Assembly (NCBI GenBank): GCA_027559495.1
Contig: JAMXSV010000017.1
Location: 62,001-126,000 of the forward strand
Source: Aurifilum marmelostoma
Lineage: Eukaryota; Ascomycota; Sordariomycetes; Diaporthales; Cryphonectriaceae
DNA: 64,000 bases
Direction of reading: 5' to 3'
Positions 24,174 through 35,723 of this stretch are shown here, in pieces; position 1 is the first letter of the stretch; each line of letters starts with the position of its first letter. The notes under the pieces are model-generated. The model was not told the origin of the DNA. It saw nothing but the letters and a program-made list of their open reading frames with translations, and did not search any database. Made by a program: the position numbers and the translations under genes.

Positions 24174-24832
24174 AGGGTTGCCTGTTGGTGATTTGGTAGC
24201 TGGTACCATCATTTCGTACTTATGTGGCGTGACTCCTCGTGGATACCGTCAAGTTTTATCAGCTCACAGTAGGTTTGTCGTCGACAATGGAACCGGAAGC
24301 CTCAGGAAATCAAGGCGGAGTACCGAGTACCACCTTGGGTATGAATTGGTTCAGATCGATAATGCATATCCAAAGCCTTCCTCAAACTCTGGCCTAGTGT
24401 TGATATCAAGTTTTCGTAACCATCCCTCGAGCACGTATAGCTTCGTGTATAAGCAACAAAAAGAAAAGAAGTAAGAAAGGGGTCGACTGTAGCAACAGCA
24501 GGCTATAAAAAGGTGTTGGGAACAAAACAGATGAGAACTGTAAGGTATATATGACCCCCACCAGCGACAAAGTCCCTTCTCCGCGCATCCCCTGCCAATC
24601 ATGTATGCTAGAACTCCTGCCCCCGATGTTGTAAACAAATGAAAACTTTTGGGAACGTTGGACATTGACTTTGTTTCTGCCTCGATTCGCGCCCTCTTTA
24701 CTCTTCTTCTCTCTGGTTTCGTCTGTAGTGATCGTTTTTGAGTTTGTGCTCGGGTCGAAAGACGCCCATACGAGCCCGGGATTTGGCGACAGCTTGGTCG
24801 TCGCCTGTTGTGATCGTTGGTCTGTCTGGAGC
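24174..24832. other. Convergent 3' intergenic region
   Basis: The permease gene and the Opi1 gene point towards each other here, so this is shared terminator space. No gene or RNA is seen. Confidence 0.5.
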
Positions 24833-27100
24833 TTAACCCATCTTCACGTCCCCATCGGTCCCGATGCGCACGCCCGCAAATGGTACAGTCTGCGGCTGCT
24901 GTTGACCTTGAGGATAGTAGCCCTTGCCTTGGCCATGCTCTTGCTCCTGGCCCTGGCCTTGGCTTGTGGGCTGTGCCCTCTCCTCCCTCTTCTTGCGCCC
25001 GAGCTTCTCACACCACTCCTCGGCGCTGACAATCGTCCCGTCAAGCACGCAGCTAACCTGTGCCATCATGTCCAGGCCCTCCTTGGCCATCACCAGCACC
25101 CTCTGTGCACCCTCGCGCGCATCCTTGTGCTTGGGCCCTTCCTCTGTCGTTGCAGTTTTCGGGCTCGCGTTGCGTGCATTCGCGTTCGCACTCTCCTGCG
25201 TCGCAAGGACAAACCGCTGCGGCAGCGATTGGAGGTGCCTCCTGACCAGTGCCCGTGCATTCTCTGGCAGGGCGCCGCCCGTGTACTTGGACACCGTCTC
25301 GATGACACTGGTCAGCGTCTTGAGAACGTCGGACCTGAGTGTGGCAACGCGGGCACTCAGCTCGCGGCGGGCGTGATCCGAGTTTTCAGTGCCGCTGGCA
25401 TCGTTTCTCATAGCTGCATCGCTCGGCTGCCGGCTGTCGTACTTGTCAAGCGCGTCCTTGAGTGCCAGGATGACACGACCGATGTGATCATTCGCCCAGC
25501 GCAGCCAGGTGAGGCAATATTTGAGGGAGCGTAAACTCTCCTCGCTCATGGCAATCGACAGACCCGACGTCGACATCATGAGTCTCTGCTGCCAGGCAGG
25601 GTTGGTGGAGGATGCACGCGAGTTTGTGGATGTGGCCTGGTTGTTGTCCGACGAAGCCATGGCGTTCTCGGTGTATGCTGGGCTGCGGACATCGTCATAG
25701 GCCGGGAGGGTGTCGACGGTGCCTACAGAAAGCCTCCGCTCCTTATCGCCCATGCCAAAAGGTTCGATCTCCGGACTATGCGAGCTGGCGAGGGCCATGC
25801 CACCGGGCGCGTCGCCACGCCGAGATCCCGACCTCGAGCTGCCTCTGCTGCCTACCTTCCGCCTCTTGTGGCTGCTCTCGCCCGTCTCCAAGTCGGCCGA
25901 CGATGGATGTTGCCTGCCCTTGCCGCGGAAGAACCACCTGACGCCGCCTTCGATGCCAGACATGTGGAAGCCTGAGCCCACGACGCCCTCGACGTACTCA
26001 ACAGGGGTCTTGATAAAGCCAGGAGAGAAGTTTTTGGTGGTATTGTAGGCTGTGACAGTACCCTCGATAGGTCTCGCCAGCATCGAACCCGAAGATAGCA
26101 CCAACGACAGGAGTGGTTCGGCTTCAGACGGGCCCGGTGTGCCAAATTGATGAGGGGGCGACGATGGCCCAGGCTTATTCTGATTCTGGGGAGAAGAGAC
26201 GAAATCTGTTGCCGCAAAGAACTGATGTATTAGAGAAAACGATACGTTACTAGAATGATGGAGGATGCGGGCGGGGGAAGGAGAGACCAAGTTTAAACGA
26301 AGAGGACTGTGAGATACGGGGAGTGAAGCAAGAGAAAAAGAAAGAAAGAAAAAACAAAAGGACTCACCAGCCTTGAGGTCGCCGAGGGCCTCAGCAGCCA
26401 TCCGCACGTCTGGGTCATCCAGGCTCACACTGCTGGCCCTCGCGGTCAGATGATCTGGGCTCAAGGGCCCTCTTGTGCCAGTGCTCATATTATCAATGTC
26501 CATCCTTGCTGGTGAATCGGCCGACTGCCCATGGCCTGTAGCGTAGTAGGCCGAATAGGGATTGCCGGTTGGCCAAGTCCGCAGCCTCGGAGGCGGCGAG
26601 TATGATGTTTCGCGGGGTGCCGAGGAGGCTGGAAACCGCAGAGAAGATGTGGTGGAAGCGCCCGTCAGGGAGGCGAGGGAGGGCAGCGAGTTGACGCTGG
26701 GGTCGGCCTGCGCGTTCAGCTGCAGGGGCGCGAGCTCGTTGGACGGGGGATCTGGGAAAACGGAGGAGGCAGGATCGTGATTTGACTGCTGCTGCGAGGA
26801 TGCATAGGTCGGTGGCGAGTAGGACGGCAGCTGGCGAGGAGTTGTCCTGGGTGACCGTGAGGCTGCGGATACGAAGTGCTGGTGCTGAGCGGTGCCTGTG
26901 CCCTGGAACATGCCTGAGTTGGCACTGATGAACGGCCGTGACGACAGTGTCCCGACAGATTGGGACGGCACTTGTTGTGACGCTTGCATCTGATGGGGTG
27001 AGGGCTGCTGAAGAAAGGACGTTGCGTCGGCACCGATTTTGTTGGCGTTGGTGGTGACGGGAGGTGGGAGGAGCATGTGATTTTCTAGTTGCTGCTCCAT
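24833..27100 (-). CDS. ccg-8: Opi1/CCG-8 family transcriptional regulator
   Basis: Two exons on the minus strand, 27100..26368 and 26205..24833, encode 701 residues. The 162 bp intron has a GTGAGT donor and an AACAG acceptor and is followed by DFVSSPQNQ. The N-terminal third is rich in Gln, Ser and Pro. The conserved block GSMLARPIEGTVTAYNTTK, then SPGFIKTPVEYVEGVVG, is diagnostic of fungal Opi1-type proteins, as is the helical block SLKYCLTWLRWANDHIGRV further on. Yeast Opi1 represses phospholipid genes and senses phosphatidic acid at the ER; the Neurospora relative CCG-8 is clock-controlled and affects azole response. A basic Ser/Arg patch (SHKRRKVGSRGSSRSGSRR) may act in nuclear import or lipid contact. 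The C-terminus is rich in Gln and Gly. The gene shares a 3.7 kb divergent promoter region with AP-1 mu. Confidence 0.88.
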   Translation of the reverse strand: MEQQLENHMLLPPPVTTNANKIGADATSFLQQPSPHQMQASQQVPSQSVGTLSSRPFISANSGMFQGTGTAQHQHFVSAASRSPRTTPRQLPSYSPPTYASSQQQSNHDPASSVFPDPPSNELAPLQLNAQADPSVNSLPSLASLTGASTTSSLRFPASSAPRETSYSPPPRLRTWPTGNPYSAYYATGHGQSADSPARMDIDNMSTGTRGPLSPDHLTARASSVSLDDPDVRMAAEALGDLKAGESFCFFFLSFSLASLPVSHSPLRLNLVSPSPARILHHSSNVSFSLIHQFFAATDFVSSPQNQNKPGPSSPPHQFGTPGPSEAEPLLSLVLSSGSMLARPIEGTVTAYNTTKNFSPGFIKTPVEYVEGVVGSGFHMSGIEGGVRWFFRGKGRQHPSSADLETGESSHKRRKVGSRGSSRSGSRRGDAPGGMALASSHSPEIEPFGMGDKERRLSVGTVDTLPAYDDVRSPAYTENAMASSDNNQATSTNSRASSTNPAWQQRLMMSTSGLSIAMSEESLRSLKYCLTWLRWANDHIGRVILALKDALDKYDSRQPSDAAMRNDASGTENSDHARRELSARVATLRSDVLKTLTSVIETVSKYTGGALPENARALVRRHLQSLPQRFVLATQESANANARNASPKTATTEEGPKHKDAREGAQRVLVMAKEGLDMMAQVSCVLDGTIVSAEEWCEKLGRKKREERAQPTSQGQGQEQEHGQGKGYYPQGQQQPQTVPFAGVRIGTDGDVKMG

Positions 27101-30100
27101 TGTGGGTAGGGGGAAGAAGGAACCGCCGCCTCCTGTCTCGCTCGCTCTCGCCCCAAGCGGGCGTGGTTCCTCTTTTTTTATTTTTCGTCTTTTTTTTCTT
27201 CCCCGACTTCCTCTTTCTTCTTCTTTCTTGTGCTTTTACTGTTTGGTCTTCTTCTCTCTCTTCCCTTTCTTCCTGATTGGTTTTTTTTTTTTCCCCTCCT
27301 CTTTTTTTTTTTTTGTCTCTTTCTCGGCGCAACTCTGGAGGGTGTCTTACTGCTCGGCAACTCAGGTCCTGCAGGGCCTGAAGGGCCTTGACGATGCAGG
27401 TCGGGCCAGGATCAGGTCGTCAACAGATTTAAATAATCTGTAGATCCGCCTTTAAACCGTCATCTCAAATGACAAGGCCGGCCTCGGTTCATAAGGGGCA
27501 AAGAAAGAAAAGGAAAGAAGACGAAAAATAAAAAAGAAAGAAAAGGACCGACTAGACGTGAGAGACGAATGACTCGGGTGTCCCTGGCTGGATCACCGGA
27601 GCAGAAGCAACAGGGAGGACGAGGGACGGTGCCTCAGGGAAGAGGGGAGAAGGATGGTTGATTAATGTAGATAGATAGATAAAACGGGGTCGCAAAGGAA
27701 TCCGACGCCAGAGAACGAACGGGCTGGAGAACAATGCCAATAAAGCAGGCACAGCGATCCGGTGGGGGAGCAATGTTCGTGCAGGCCCAAGAGGTTGGTC
27801 AGAAAAGCAAGTGAGTGCGGTGCGTCTACGCTACAACCTCGAGATAAGGTTGCAACGGCACCTGAAGGATGATCGGCCCAGGAGGGGAGGTGGTCTACAC
27901 CGCACAAAGGGTGTGGCAGTCTGCAGGCTGCATGTAACAAACAAGGTGGGATGGAGGGATGGGTGGATGGATGGATGGATCAATGTCGCTTCCGGATATA
28001 TGCACAAGTCGTGTATGGCTCTGCGGGATGATGATAGTGGTTTGGTGATCACGGCACGGGCGGTGAGATTCTGGGAACCATATGGTCGGCAAGTACGTGA
28101 TGGATAAGAAGCAAACTATGGAATCCAGGAGACAGTCCGGGCCTCTTCTTTATTCCAGGAGAGCAGAAATCAACCGTTGTCTCCAGTGTTGAGGGTCTCT
28201 AGTACCCATCAGCGGATGCAGGTTACTCTGTCATGTGAGGTGATCAACCTCCTCTCTCGTGCTATCATGCCCTGCCAAATCCCGAGTGTCACAGGATGCA
28301 ATCCAAGGAGACCCCCCTTTTCCCGCCCTTGCCCCCAATCTCATCCCCTAGCCCAGCCAGCAGCCACCCATCAACAGCCAATTGATCCAACATGACCCTG
28401 TCAGCCCAACGACCCGTCTGTGTGAAAATCGGACATCGTCCTGGTCGTCTGTTGCTCGCTTGCTCCGTACCCATGCACACTTGGAGTGATGATCTGCGTA
28501 TTCTTGTCCTTCCCTTCAGTTCGCTAGAGGATGATTTTCTGGAATGTCTCTCCCCCTCCCTCCCTCTCTTTGGCAGATGGAACATAACCCCCTGGTCAAG
28601 GTCGCATTCACATGCGTCAGCGTCAGCGCCAGCGGATAAATCTTCTTCACATGCGGACAAGGGTTGTCCAAAGACGAAACAGCAAAAACTAAGTCTTCCG
28701 AGATTCAGCAGAGACTAGACTCGCACCATGGCACAAGATTGGTCTTTTCTTATCGTATATGCAAGGACATTCGGCATGGCTGAGACTAGGAGAAAAGCAA
28801 AAGCAGGGCTGCTTTGGGCCAAAATCCGGCTCCAACGTCGGCTCCGACGGTAACACGGGGGTGTCACTGACCGGCACATGTCAGCACTGGTAATCGACCC
28901 CCTTCTGCTTGCAGACCCCCAAATAACCCCCCAACAAAAAGCGCCCTTACCCCGTCCTGCTGCAGGGGTTGTCATGGGCTTGGCCTCATACTACAGGGCC
29001 ACCACAGCGCTATTCTGAGGTACAACCCCAGGCCGTGGTGCGGGTGGTCTGTCCTGTCACATGCTCAAAACCTGCCGCCAGTCAGGGACGACCCTGTGTC
29101 CCTGGCTGCAACCGTATTGGACGCTGGGCCGTCGATCGGCTGGCCCCCCACATATAACCATTATCACAAGCAATTTTTTCTGTCCCCCCCTCCGACAGCC
29201 TGCGTTGGGGCTTTCGGCAAGAGCACCACCACCAGCAATCTTTGCTTCCGTCTGGCCCAGGGTCTGATACCATAATTATAGTGCATATACGAGAGGAGAG
29301 CGTTCTTTCTTGTACTATGTAGTATGCCCCAGATGACACCAGGCGCTTCATGGTGCAAACTGATTGACTGGATGCTTTTTGATGACGAATCTGCTTGTGG
29401 AGCTGGTGTCCGAGACCCCGACACAGAGATCCGGGACAAGAGCTTCAGCGCGTCGTGGTGATGCTGTCGAGATTGACGTTTCTTCATCATCCAGATCGCC
29501 TCTGTTCATATGGGTGCTCCAGTAACCGCGGTCAAGCGAGCCACTGTGCTTTTGCAAGCTTCTGCTGTAATTGTTACGGCGATACACACCGTCATTTCGC
29601 CCTCCCTTGCTACGTAGAGAGCCACTGGCGCAAGTCGGCGTGCCGGTACTGAGGCACAGGTGTGGGGTAAGGGAGCGGGCAGTTTTGCTGGGGAGGCTAT
29701 TTCTGGGACGCGACACCAAGATGTTCAGTCCCTGGCGCAGGCGAAGGATGCCTTATGCCTACTATGGCTTGGCACTGGACAAACTTCGGTACTTCTGCGA
29801 AGGTTATATCCATGCACGGCCAGGCTATACAACCTCTTGAACCTGAAGCACGACGTACTCGACGCCACAGGCTTGCCTTTGGCTGTCTCCCCCAAGACTG
29901 AGGTAGCACATGTGGCGTAACAACAGAACTGCTCACTCGCTGTCACGCATCTTCACCGAGATGACTAGCCCGCCTGATTGCCAGACCGTCCATACAGTCA
30001 CGGGATCGGCAAAAACAAGTCGCAGCAATGAAGGAAGAGGAAGAGAAACAAAGAAAAGAAAAACGGTCAAAGAATGTACGGTGCCTCTGACGCCGCCAAA

Positions 30101-30793
30101 GTAACAGGGAAGATACGTGGGCAGTTCTTAATGGCACCGAATAATTTCCTCCTTTTCCGCTCCCACGATCGCAGAATTCACCAACGTCGAGCACAGGCGA
30201 TGACGAACAGAAAGCCCGCATCTGGCGTGTCGCAATATGATGGGCTGCACTGTCTTTTAGGAAGCGTTGAGAGGAGAAGGGAAGAAGACTGGGAAACTTT
30301 CAGCAGAGATTTTTCGCAGATAATAGCTAGGCTTGCCAGGCTGGAGCCCGTGAGTGGTCCGTGCACCCTTCTGTCTCCGGACAGGTTCCTCCGACTCCGG
30401 TGGTTTCCTGGTATTGGCCCGTGCTTCTTCTCCCCTTTAGCTCTGGTTGCCTTTGATTACCTAACAGCAGGCCCCTGAGCCTTGACGAAGATGCTTGGCT
30501 GGCCTTGTATGCGTCGCCATTCATCCATTCAGCACGAGTATAGCACAACTTGCCAACGGTGTCAAAGACGACTTCTCAACCTGCACTACAGCTTGCACTG
30601 ATTGGCGCATTCAGATCTCCCTTCGCCATCCTGCTGGCCCTATCTCAGATTTTACCTCTTCTGAATGCGGTAGTTTTCACAAGCCGCTTCGTTTCCTTGC
30701 CAGCGCGCCGGCTGCTCCACGTACCCCTCCATCGCAAGCTTTCCCTCTCCCCTCCGATCGCAGTAGCTCGCAGTGCAGGGCTTAGCCGTCAAT
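27101..30793. other. Long divergent intergenic region (ccg-8 / apm1)
   Basis: No secure gene in 3.7 kb. The part next to ccg-8 (27100-27320) is a very long pyrimidine tract, likely leader or core promoter. A (GGAT)n tract lies at 27960-27980. A minus frame from about 29740 to 29348 has protein-like composition (RSKGGRNDGVYRRNNYSRS, ending NQFAP) but no start. A plus frame 30074..30478 encodes PNNFLLFRSHDRR and WETFSRDFSQIIARL and then meets a GTGAGT at 30349, so it could be an exon of an unresolved gene. I leave both unannotated. Confidence 0.4.
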
Positions 30794-32408
30794 ATGGCCT
30801 CCGCAGTGTTCTTCCTGGACTTGAAGGGCAAGGTCAGTCCGGCCGAGCCTACGATATATAGATGTAGCATCTCAAGACTGACCAGCGCCACGGCCGCAGA
30901 CCCTTCTTGCTCGCAACTATAGGGGAGACATTCCTATGTCAGCCGTTGAGAAGTTCCCGGTCCTTCTCAGCGATGCCGAAGAAGAGTCATCAGCAGTACC
31001 GCCGTGCTTCTCACATGAGGGAATCAACGTATGCCAGCCCTTTGTCAAAAAAAAAACCAAACAAAAAACATGCTTGCTTGCTTGCTTGCGTCAACTTGTG
31101 CTGTGACTGATCCTTCCTGCCTGATTCCAGTACCTGTATATACGGCACAACAACCTTTACCTCCTCGCCCTTACGAAACGCAACACGAACGCCGCCGAGA
31201 TCATCCTTTTCCTACACAAGATTGTCGAGGTCTTTACTGAGTACTTCAAAGTTCTCGAAGAGGAGTCCATCCGGGACAACTTTGTTGTCATATACGAGCT
31301 TCTCGACGAGATGATGGACTTTGGCTACCCCCAGACCACCGAGTCCAAGATCCTCCAGGAATACATCACCCAGGAATCCCACAAGCTCGAGGTGCAGGCC
31401 AGGCCACCCATAGCAGTTACGAACTCGGTATCATGGCGATCAGAAGGAATCCGCTACCGCAAGAACGAGGTCTTCCTCGACGTCGTGGAGAGCCTCAACC
31501 TCCTCGTCTCCGCCAACGGCAACGTCCTGCGGTCCGAGATCCTCGGCGCCATCAAGATGAAGTGCTACCTGTCAGGCATGCCCGAGCTGCGACTGGGCCT
31601 GAATGACAAGGTCATGTTCGAGACGACGGGGCGCACAACAAGGGGCAAGGCGATCGAGATGGAGGACGTCAAGTTCCATCAGTGCGTGCGGCTATCGCGT
31701 TTCGAGAACGACCGTACCATCTCCTTCATTCCACCCGACGGCGAGTTCGAGCTCATGTCGTACCGGCTCAACACCCAGGTCAAGCCGCTCATCTGGGTCG
31801 AATGCGCGGTCGAGAGCTACTCTGGGAGCCGGATCCAGTATATGGTCAAGACACGGGCGCAGTTCAAGCGGCGCAGCACAGCCAACAACGTCGAGATCAT
31901 TGTGCCGGTGCCCGAGGACGCAGATACCCCGAGATTCAGAACAAACATAGGAAGCGTACACTACGCGCCGGAGCAGAGCGCCATCGTCTGGAAGATCAAA
32001 CAATTCGGGGGCCTTAAGGAGTTCCTCATGCGGGCAGAGCTGGGCCTTCCCAGCGTTCGAGGCGATGATGAGCACGGAGGTGGCATGACGGGCGGCTTCG
32101 GTGGCAGTATGGGCGGTGTGGGTGCACCGGGCAAGGGGGCGAAGAGGCCGATCCAGGTCAAGTTTGAGATCCCGTATTTCACGACCAGCGGGATACAGGT
32201 GCGGTACTTGAAGATCACCGAGCCCAAAGTGAGTTTGTCCCCCCTGATTCCCCCCCCCACCCTGATCTTGTAAGGAGCGGAAGAGACCTGGTGTGACGAG
32301 ATCGCTGACATGTTGTGTGTGCTACAGCTGCAATACCCTTCGCTGCCATGGGTGAGATATATCACACAGTCGGGCGATATCGCGGTGCGCTTGCCGGATG
32401 CTGTCTAG
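30794..32408 (+). CDS. apm1: AP-1 complex mu subunit (clathrin adaptor)
   Basis: Four exons, 30794..30832, 30900..31028, 31131..32228 and 32328..32408, encode 448 residues, the usual length. The first exon is only 13 codons (MASAVFFLDLKGK), as often seen in fungal mu-adaptin genes. The N-terminal longin domain contains LLARNYRGDIPMS and RHNNLYLLALTKRN. The mu-homology domain starts after the linker with VSWRSEGIRYRKNEVFLDVVES and has SGMPELRLGLNDK, FIPPDGEFELMSYR and IPYFTTSGIQVRYLKI, ending SGDIAVRLPDAV. AP-1 sorts cargo with Tyr-based signals between trans-Golgi and endosomes, with clathrin. A Gly-rich insert (residues about 360-385) lies between strands of the mu domain, at a position that varies in fungi. 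Introns are 67, 102 and 99 bp. The short linker before the mu domain favours AP-1 over AP-2. Confidence 0.95.
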
Positions 32409-35048
32409 GAGGCACACACCTCAGATGGAGGCCACGAGGACGATGCAAAAGACCCGGCTCGGCGGCATGCCAGAGACAAAGTTGTCCACCAGGACGAGCC
32501 GGTGGGGAGACAGGGCAGGAGCAGGAGGAGGGAGGCACTACACGAGTCAAAACATTGCACGCGGCCACTGATGAATGGTTGACCCATTTCATCCGGTACA
32601 TTGCTTCGATCTGCCCTTGGCCTGGGGATATGGTATAGGGCGTGTGTTGCCACGAACAGGAACATAGGGTTTGATTACTCTGTCGAAGCAGGCGGTTTTT
32701 ACTATAATTGAAATGTATGACTGTAACCCTGGTTCCTGCATGATTGTGCACTTTTTTTTGGCGCCGGTATCCCGAATCACGAAGGTCACCTGCTCGGCAC
32801 CACAAAATCTGAGGTCTTTGGATATGATGGTAGCAAGTTATCACGACCACAGGCGGCGGCTCACCGGAGAATTGAAGACGGCCGAGCCCAACACCGCAGT
32901 CTCAACACGGTTCCGAAGCCCCCCCCCTTTTTTTTTTTTTCTTCTAGGAAAGCCTATTCAGCAACGCCTGGTCAGGGCGTAAGAACAAGACAGTCCGTGT
33001 CCGCGGCGGTAAGTCTCTCAGCCCTACTACACCTACGGCTATCCCGGCGGGTCCTCCCCCCCCCCCCCCCCCTCCCTTCCCAAGGAGCATCATCCTCCAG
33101 TCTATACTATGATCCCACCATCCCGTGAGAGGAGAGGAGATAAACAGAAGACGAATGGCAATGGTGTGCTCCGGCCGAGCCCTTACCTCTAAGGGCAGGA
33201 AAAAGGTGACTTATACTTAAGATGGTAGCAAGAACGCACAGTGTCGGGGAAATGGAGCACAGACGGTGACCGAAGGGGGGTGATGTCGCCATTTGGGGCA
33301 AAGACACAGCATGACGCGGGCAAACGGCACAAGGGGGGAGGGGGGGTCCAAGTAAGTGTGTGTGCTGTATGTATGTACGTGTGTGTGACGGGAAAGGCGA
33401 CACACACAATTTGTTTTTTCTCTTCCCTTTTTCTTTTTTCCCAACAGGAATCTTGATGGTCTTGGTACAGGCCGTGCCTCAATTTGGTGCTTACCGCATA
33501 TCTTGCACCATCGCTGTCCCTCATGCCGCCATGCCAGCCAAGACACACATACGAAAAGAGAAAAGGGTGAATTCTTTTAATTTGCCTTTTTTTTGACGTG
33601 AGCCTAGTGATCATCCCCGCCACAGCCCAGCGCGCCGAGAAACAACGGTTCTCTTTTCGAAAAAGAGTCACATGATACTGGGACGCGTGGGGCGGATCGA
33701 GGAGTTAAATTCGAGATCCGTACTATGGTACTGCTCTTCACTATCTACATAGTATGAGTCTCATGATCTGCGGAGCCTAAGGCGGTAAGACTACAAATGC
33801 TTAGTTAAATCTGGGCACAAATGCCTAGTGCAGGTGGATTGGACTTAAGCTCTGCTGGGCACGCTGGGGGGCAAGGAACAATAAGCGCCCATGTCAGCGA
33901 CAGACACTATTCTCTTGTCAGATGTTCCCCGGCGCCGCTTCTACGTGCCGAAACCGGCCGCAGCAATTGGCCAACCGTTGTTTTGTTTATAGTCCTATTG
34001 GAGGGGCTCGAGGGCCGTCGTTGGCGGTAGGTGTAGCAGAAAGCCCGCGGCAGATGCCATCACAACTCGAATGAAGAGGAAGGAAGACGGCAGCGGCAGA
34101 TGACTGGAAGTGAGGGTCTTGTGGTCTGTCGTCTGTGTTCATATTCTTTCTTGTCTTGTCCAAGCAAAAGGGAAAACATTCAATCGCCCCATCACTATAG
34201 TGTATGTCCCCTGCCTTCCCCTATATGCCCCTGTGAGAAAGAAATATCTTTATCCCCCCCACGAAATCTACGGGTGTTCCCGCCCTCAATTAGGATGGGG
34301 GAAGATAGCCGGATCAGATGAGTCCACCTTCTCCTGAGCTGGAGGCCCCTCGCTTTCTCGTATTTTTAGATCATGATTGTTGATGCTCGGAGGTAGAGAT
34401 CTGCTCGGCAGCGGGGCGACGGGGCACAGGAGGGCGGGATGAGAGGACGAGAGCACACATGATCCAGCACATAACCACCAGGTTTAGCAGGCATCTGAAT
34501 GGCGGCCAAGTGACGATGTGACGAGGTGGATCAGATCACAAATAAAAGGCGGTACGTGCGTCTACGTTTCTTTAGACGTGTGAGGCAGGAATGAAAATTA
34601 CAGACCCAGAGAAAACCCCACCTGGGACAGAAACCAGAAGACTGAGGTCCAAGAATGAGTTGCAGACTTGACGCATGGCAGCGTATGAATGTTGAGACGG
34701 CAAGACCGGTGGCAGGGATGAGGTGATGCAAGTGAGGGAGTGGGTTAGGTGACATCTCTACAAAGGGAAAGAGGGCGGCAGAGCAGAGGCAGCACACGCC
34801 CAGCCAGTACTGCATGTATACAGGTACTCGATGATCTGTCTGCCCGTATGAGAAGATGGGGATGATGAAGACGGGCATTGTGTACAGGATCCCATGGCAC
34901 TATACATAGATAGAAGCAGGGAGGACTGAGTACGAGGACAAAACCAGCAGGAGCATCCGGTTGCAGGCTGCCCTTGCCCAGCGACAGTGGCTGCAGTTGC
35001 AGTTGCAGTTTCCAGCCACGAACGTGCGGGCAGTGGCTACCAGCATAT

Positions 35049-35164
35049 GTACGGTGTGCCGTGCCTTCAGCATGTACCGCAGGACCAGTACGACACAGGG
35101 TAGGTACAGACCACGGTACAGTGCATACAGCAGGTACCTGTAGTACCGTCAGTAGTGCAGGTAC
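35049..35164. promoter_or_regulatory. GTAC cluster 1 (8 copies in 116 bp)
   Basis: GTAC occurs at 35049, 35074, 35088, 35104, 35116, 35134, 35143 and 35161. Chance would give about 0.5. Many copies sit in GGTACAG or AGTACCG contexts. The function is unknown; it may be a binding-site array or a species-specific repeat. Confidence 0.4.
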
Positions 35165-35661
35165 AGCCGTCGCAAGCGTTGCCTTGGACCCCACAGTTCA
35201 AGGCGGAAGAAAAAAAGATGGGGAAGGTGCCACCAGAAAAGAATTTCGCTCGCAGGTGACAAGCGGGTCAATTCTCTCTTAACTTGCCTCGTAGCTGGGC
35301 TTAGATTGCTGGCTTGTTTTTCTCTGCTGTCTGGCTGGTCTGTCTGGAAATATGTGGGGGGTCAGGGGGGTGGTGGTCAATTCTTGTCTGCTCTTTGTTG
35401 CTCTCTCACTCCTTGACCAATATTGCTCTCTCTCTCTCTCTCCCTCCCTCTTTTGGCCCCCCCTCCCTTCCCAGAGGCTAACCCTCCTTGTTTCGATCTC
35501 ACACCTTCGCATGAACGGGACGTTGCCCATGTCCTTGAGGTCATGAACCCACCCTGCCTCTTTTGACCCCGAGCCGAAGCAATAGCCGACCAACAAGATT
35601 TCTTGTGTTCCAACCCTCGACTTTTTGGAAGATCCCCAATTGCGACATCGACCACATCATA

Positions 35662-35723
35662 GTACGTACATACAGTACAGCTGTACTACACAGCACGGTA
35701 CAGCACAGTACGGTCAGAGGTAC
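35662..35723. promoter_or_regulatory. GTAC cluster 2 (7 copies in 62 bp)
   Basis: GTAC occurs at 35662, 35666, 35675, 35683, 35698, 35708 and 35720, some 1.8 kb before the zinc-cluster gene. The same GGTACAG and AGTACGG contexts appear as in cluster 1, but the two arrays are not simple copies of each other. Confidence 0.4.

Noticed and set aside
29348..29740. Minus-strand frame that looks like a protein tail
   Set aside because: It has no start codon, and I could not link it to any upstream exon in a consistent frame.
30074..30478. Plus-strand ORF with PNNFLLFR, reminiscent of an HMG-box opening
   Set aside because: The rest does not follow the HMG pattern, and the only downstream splice option has its branch site too close to the acceptor.
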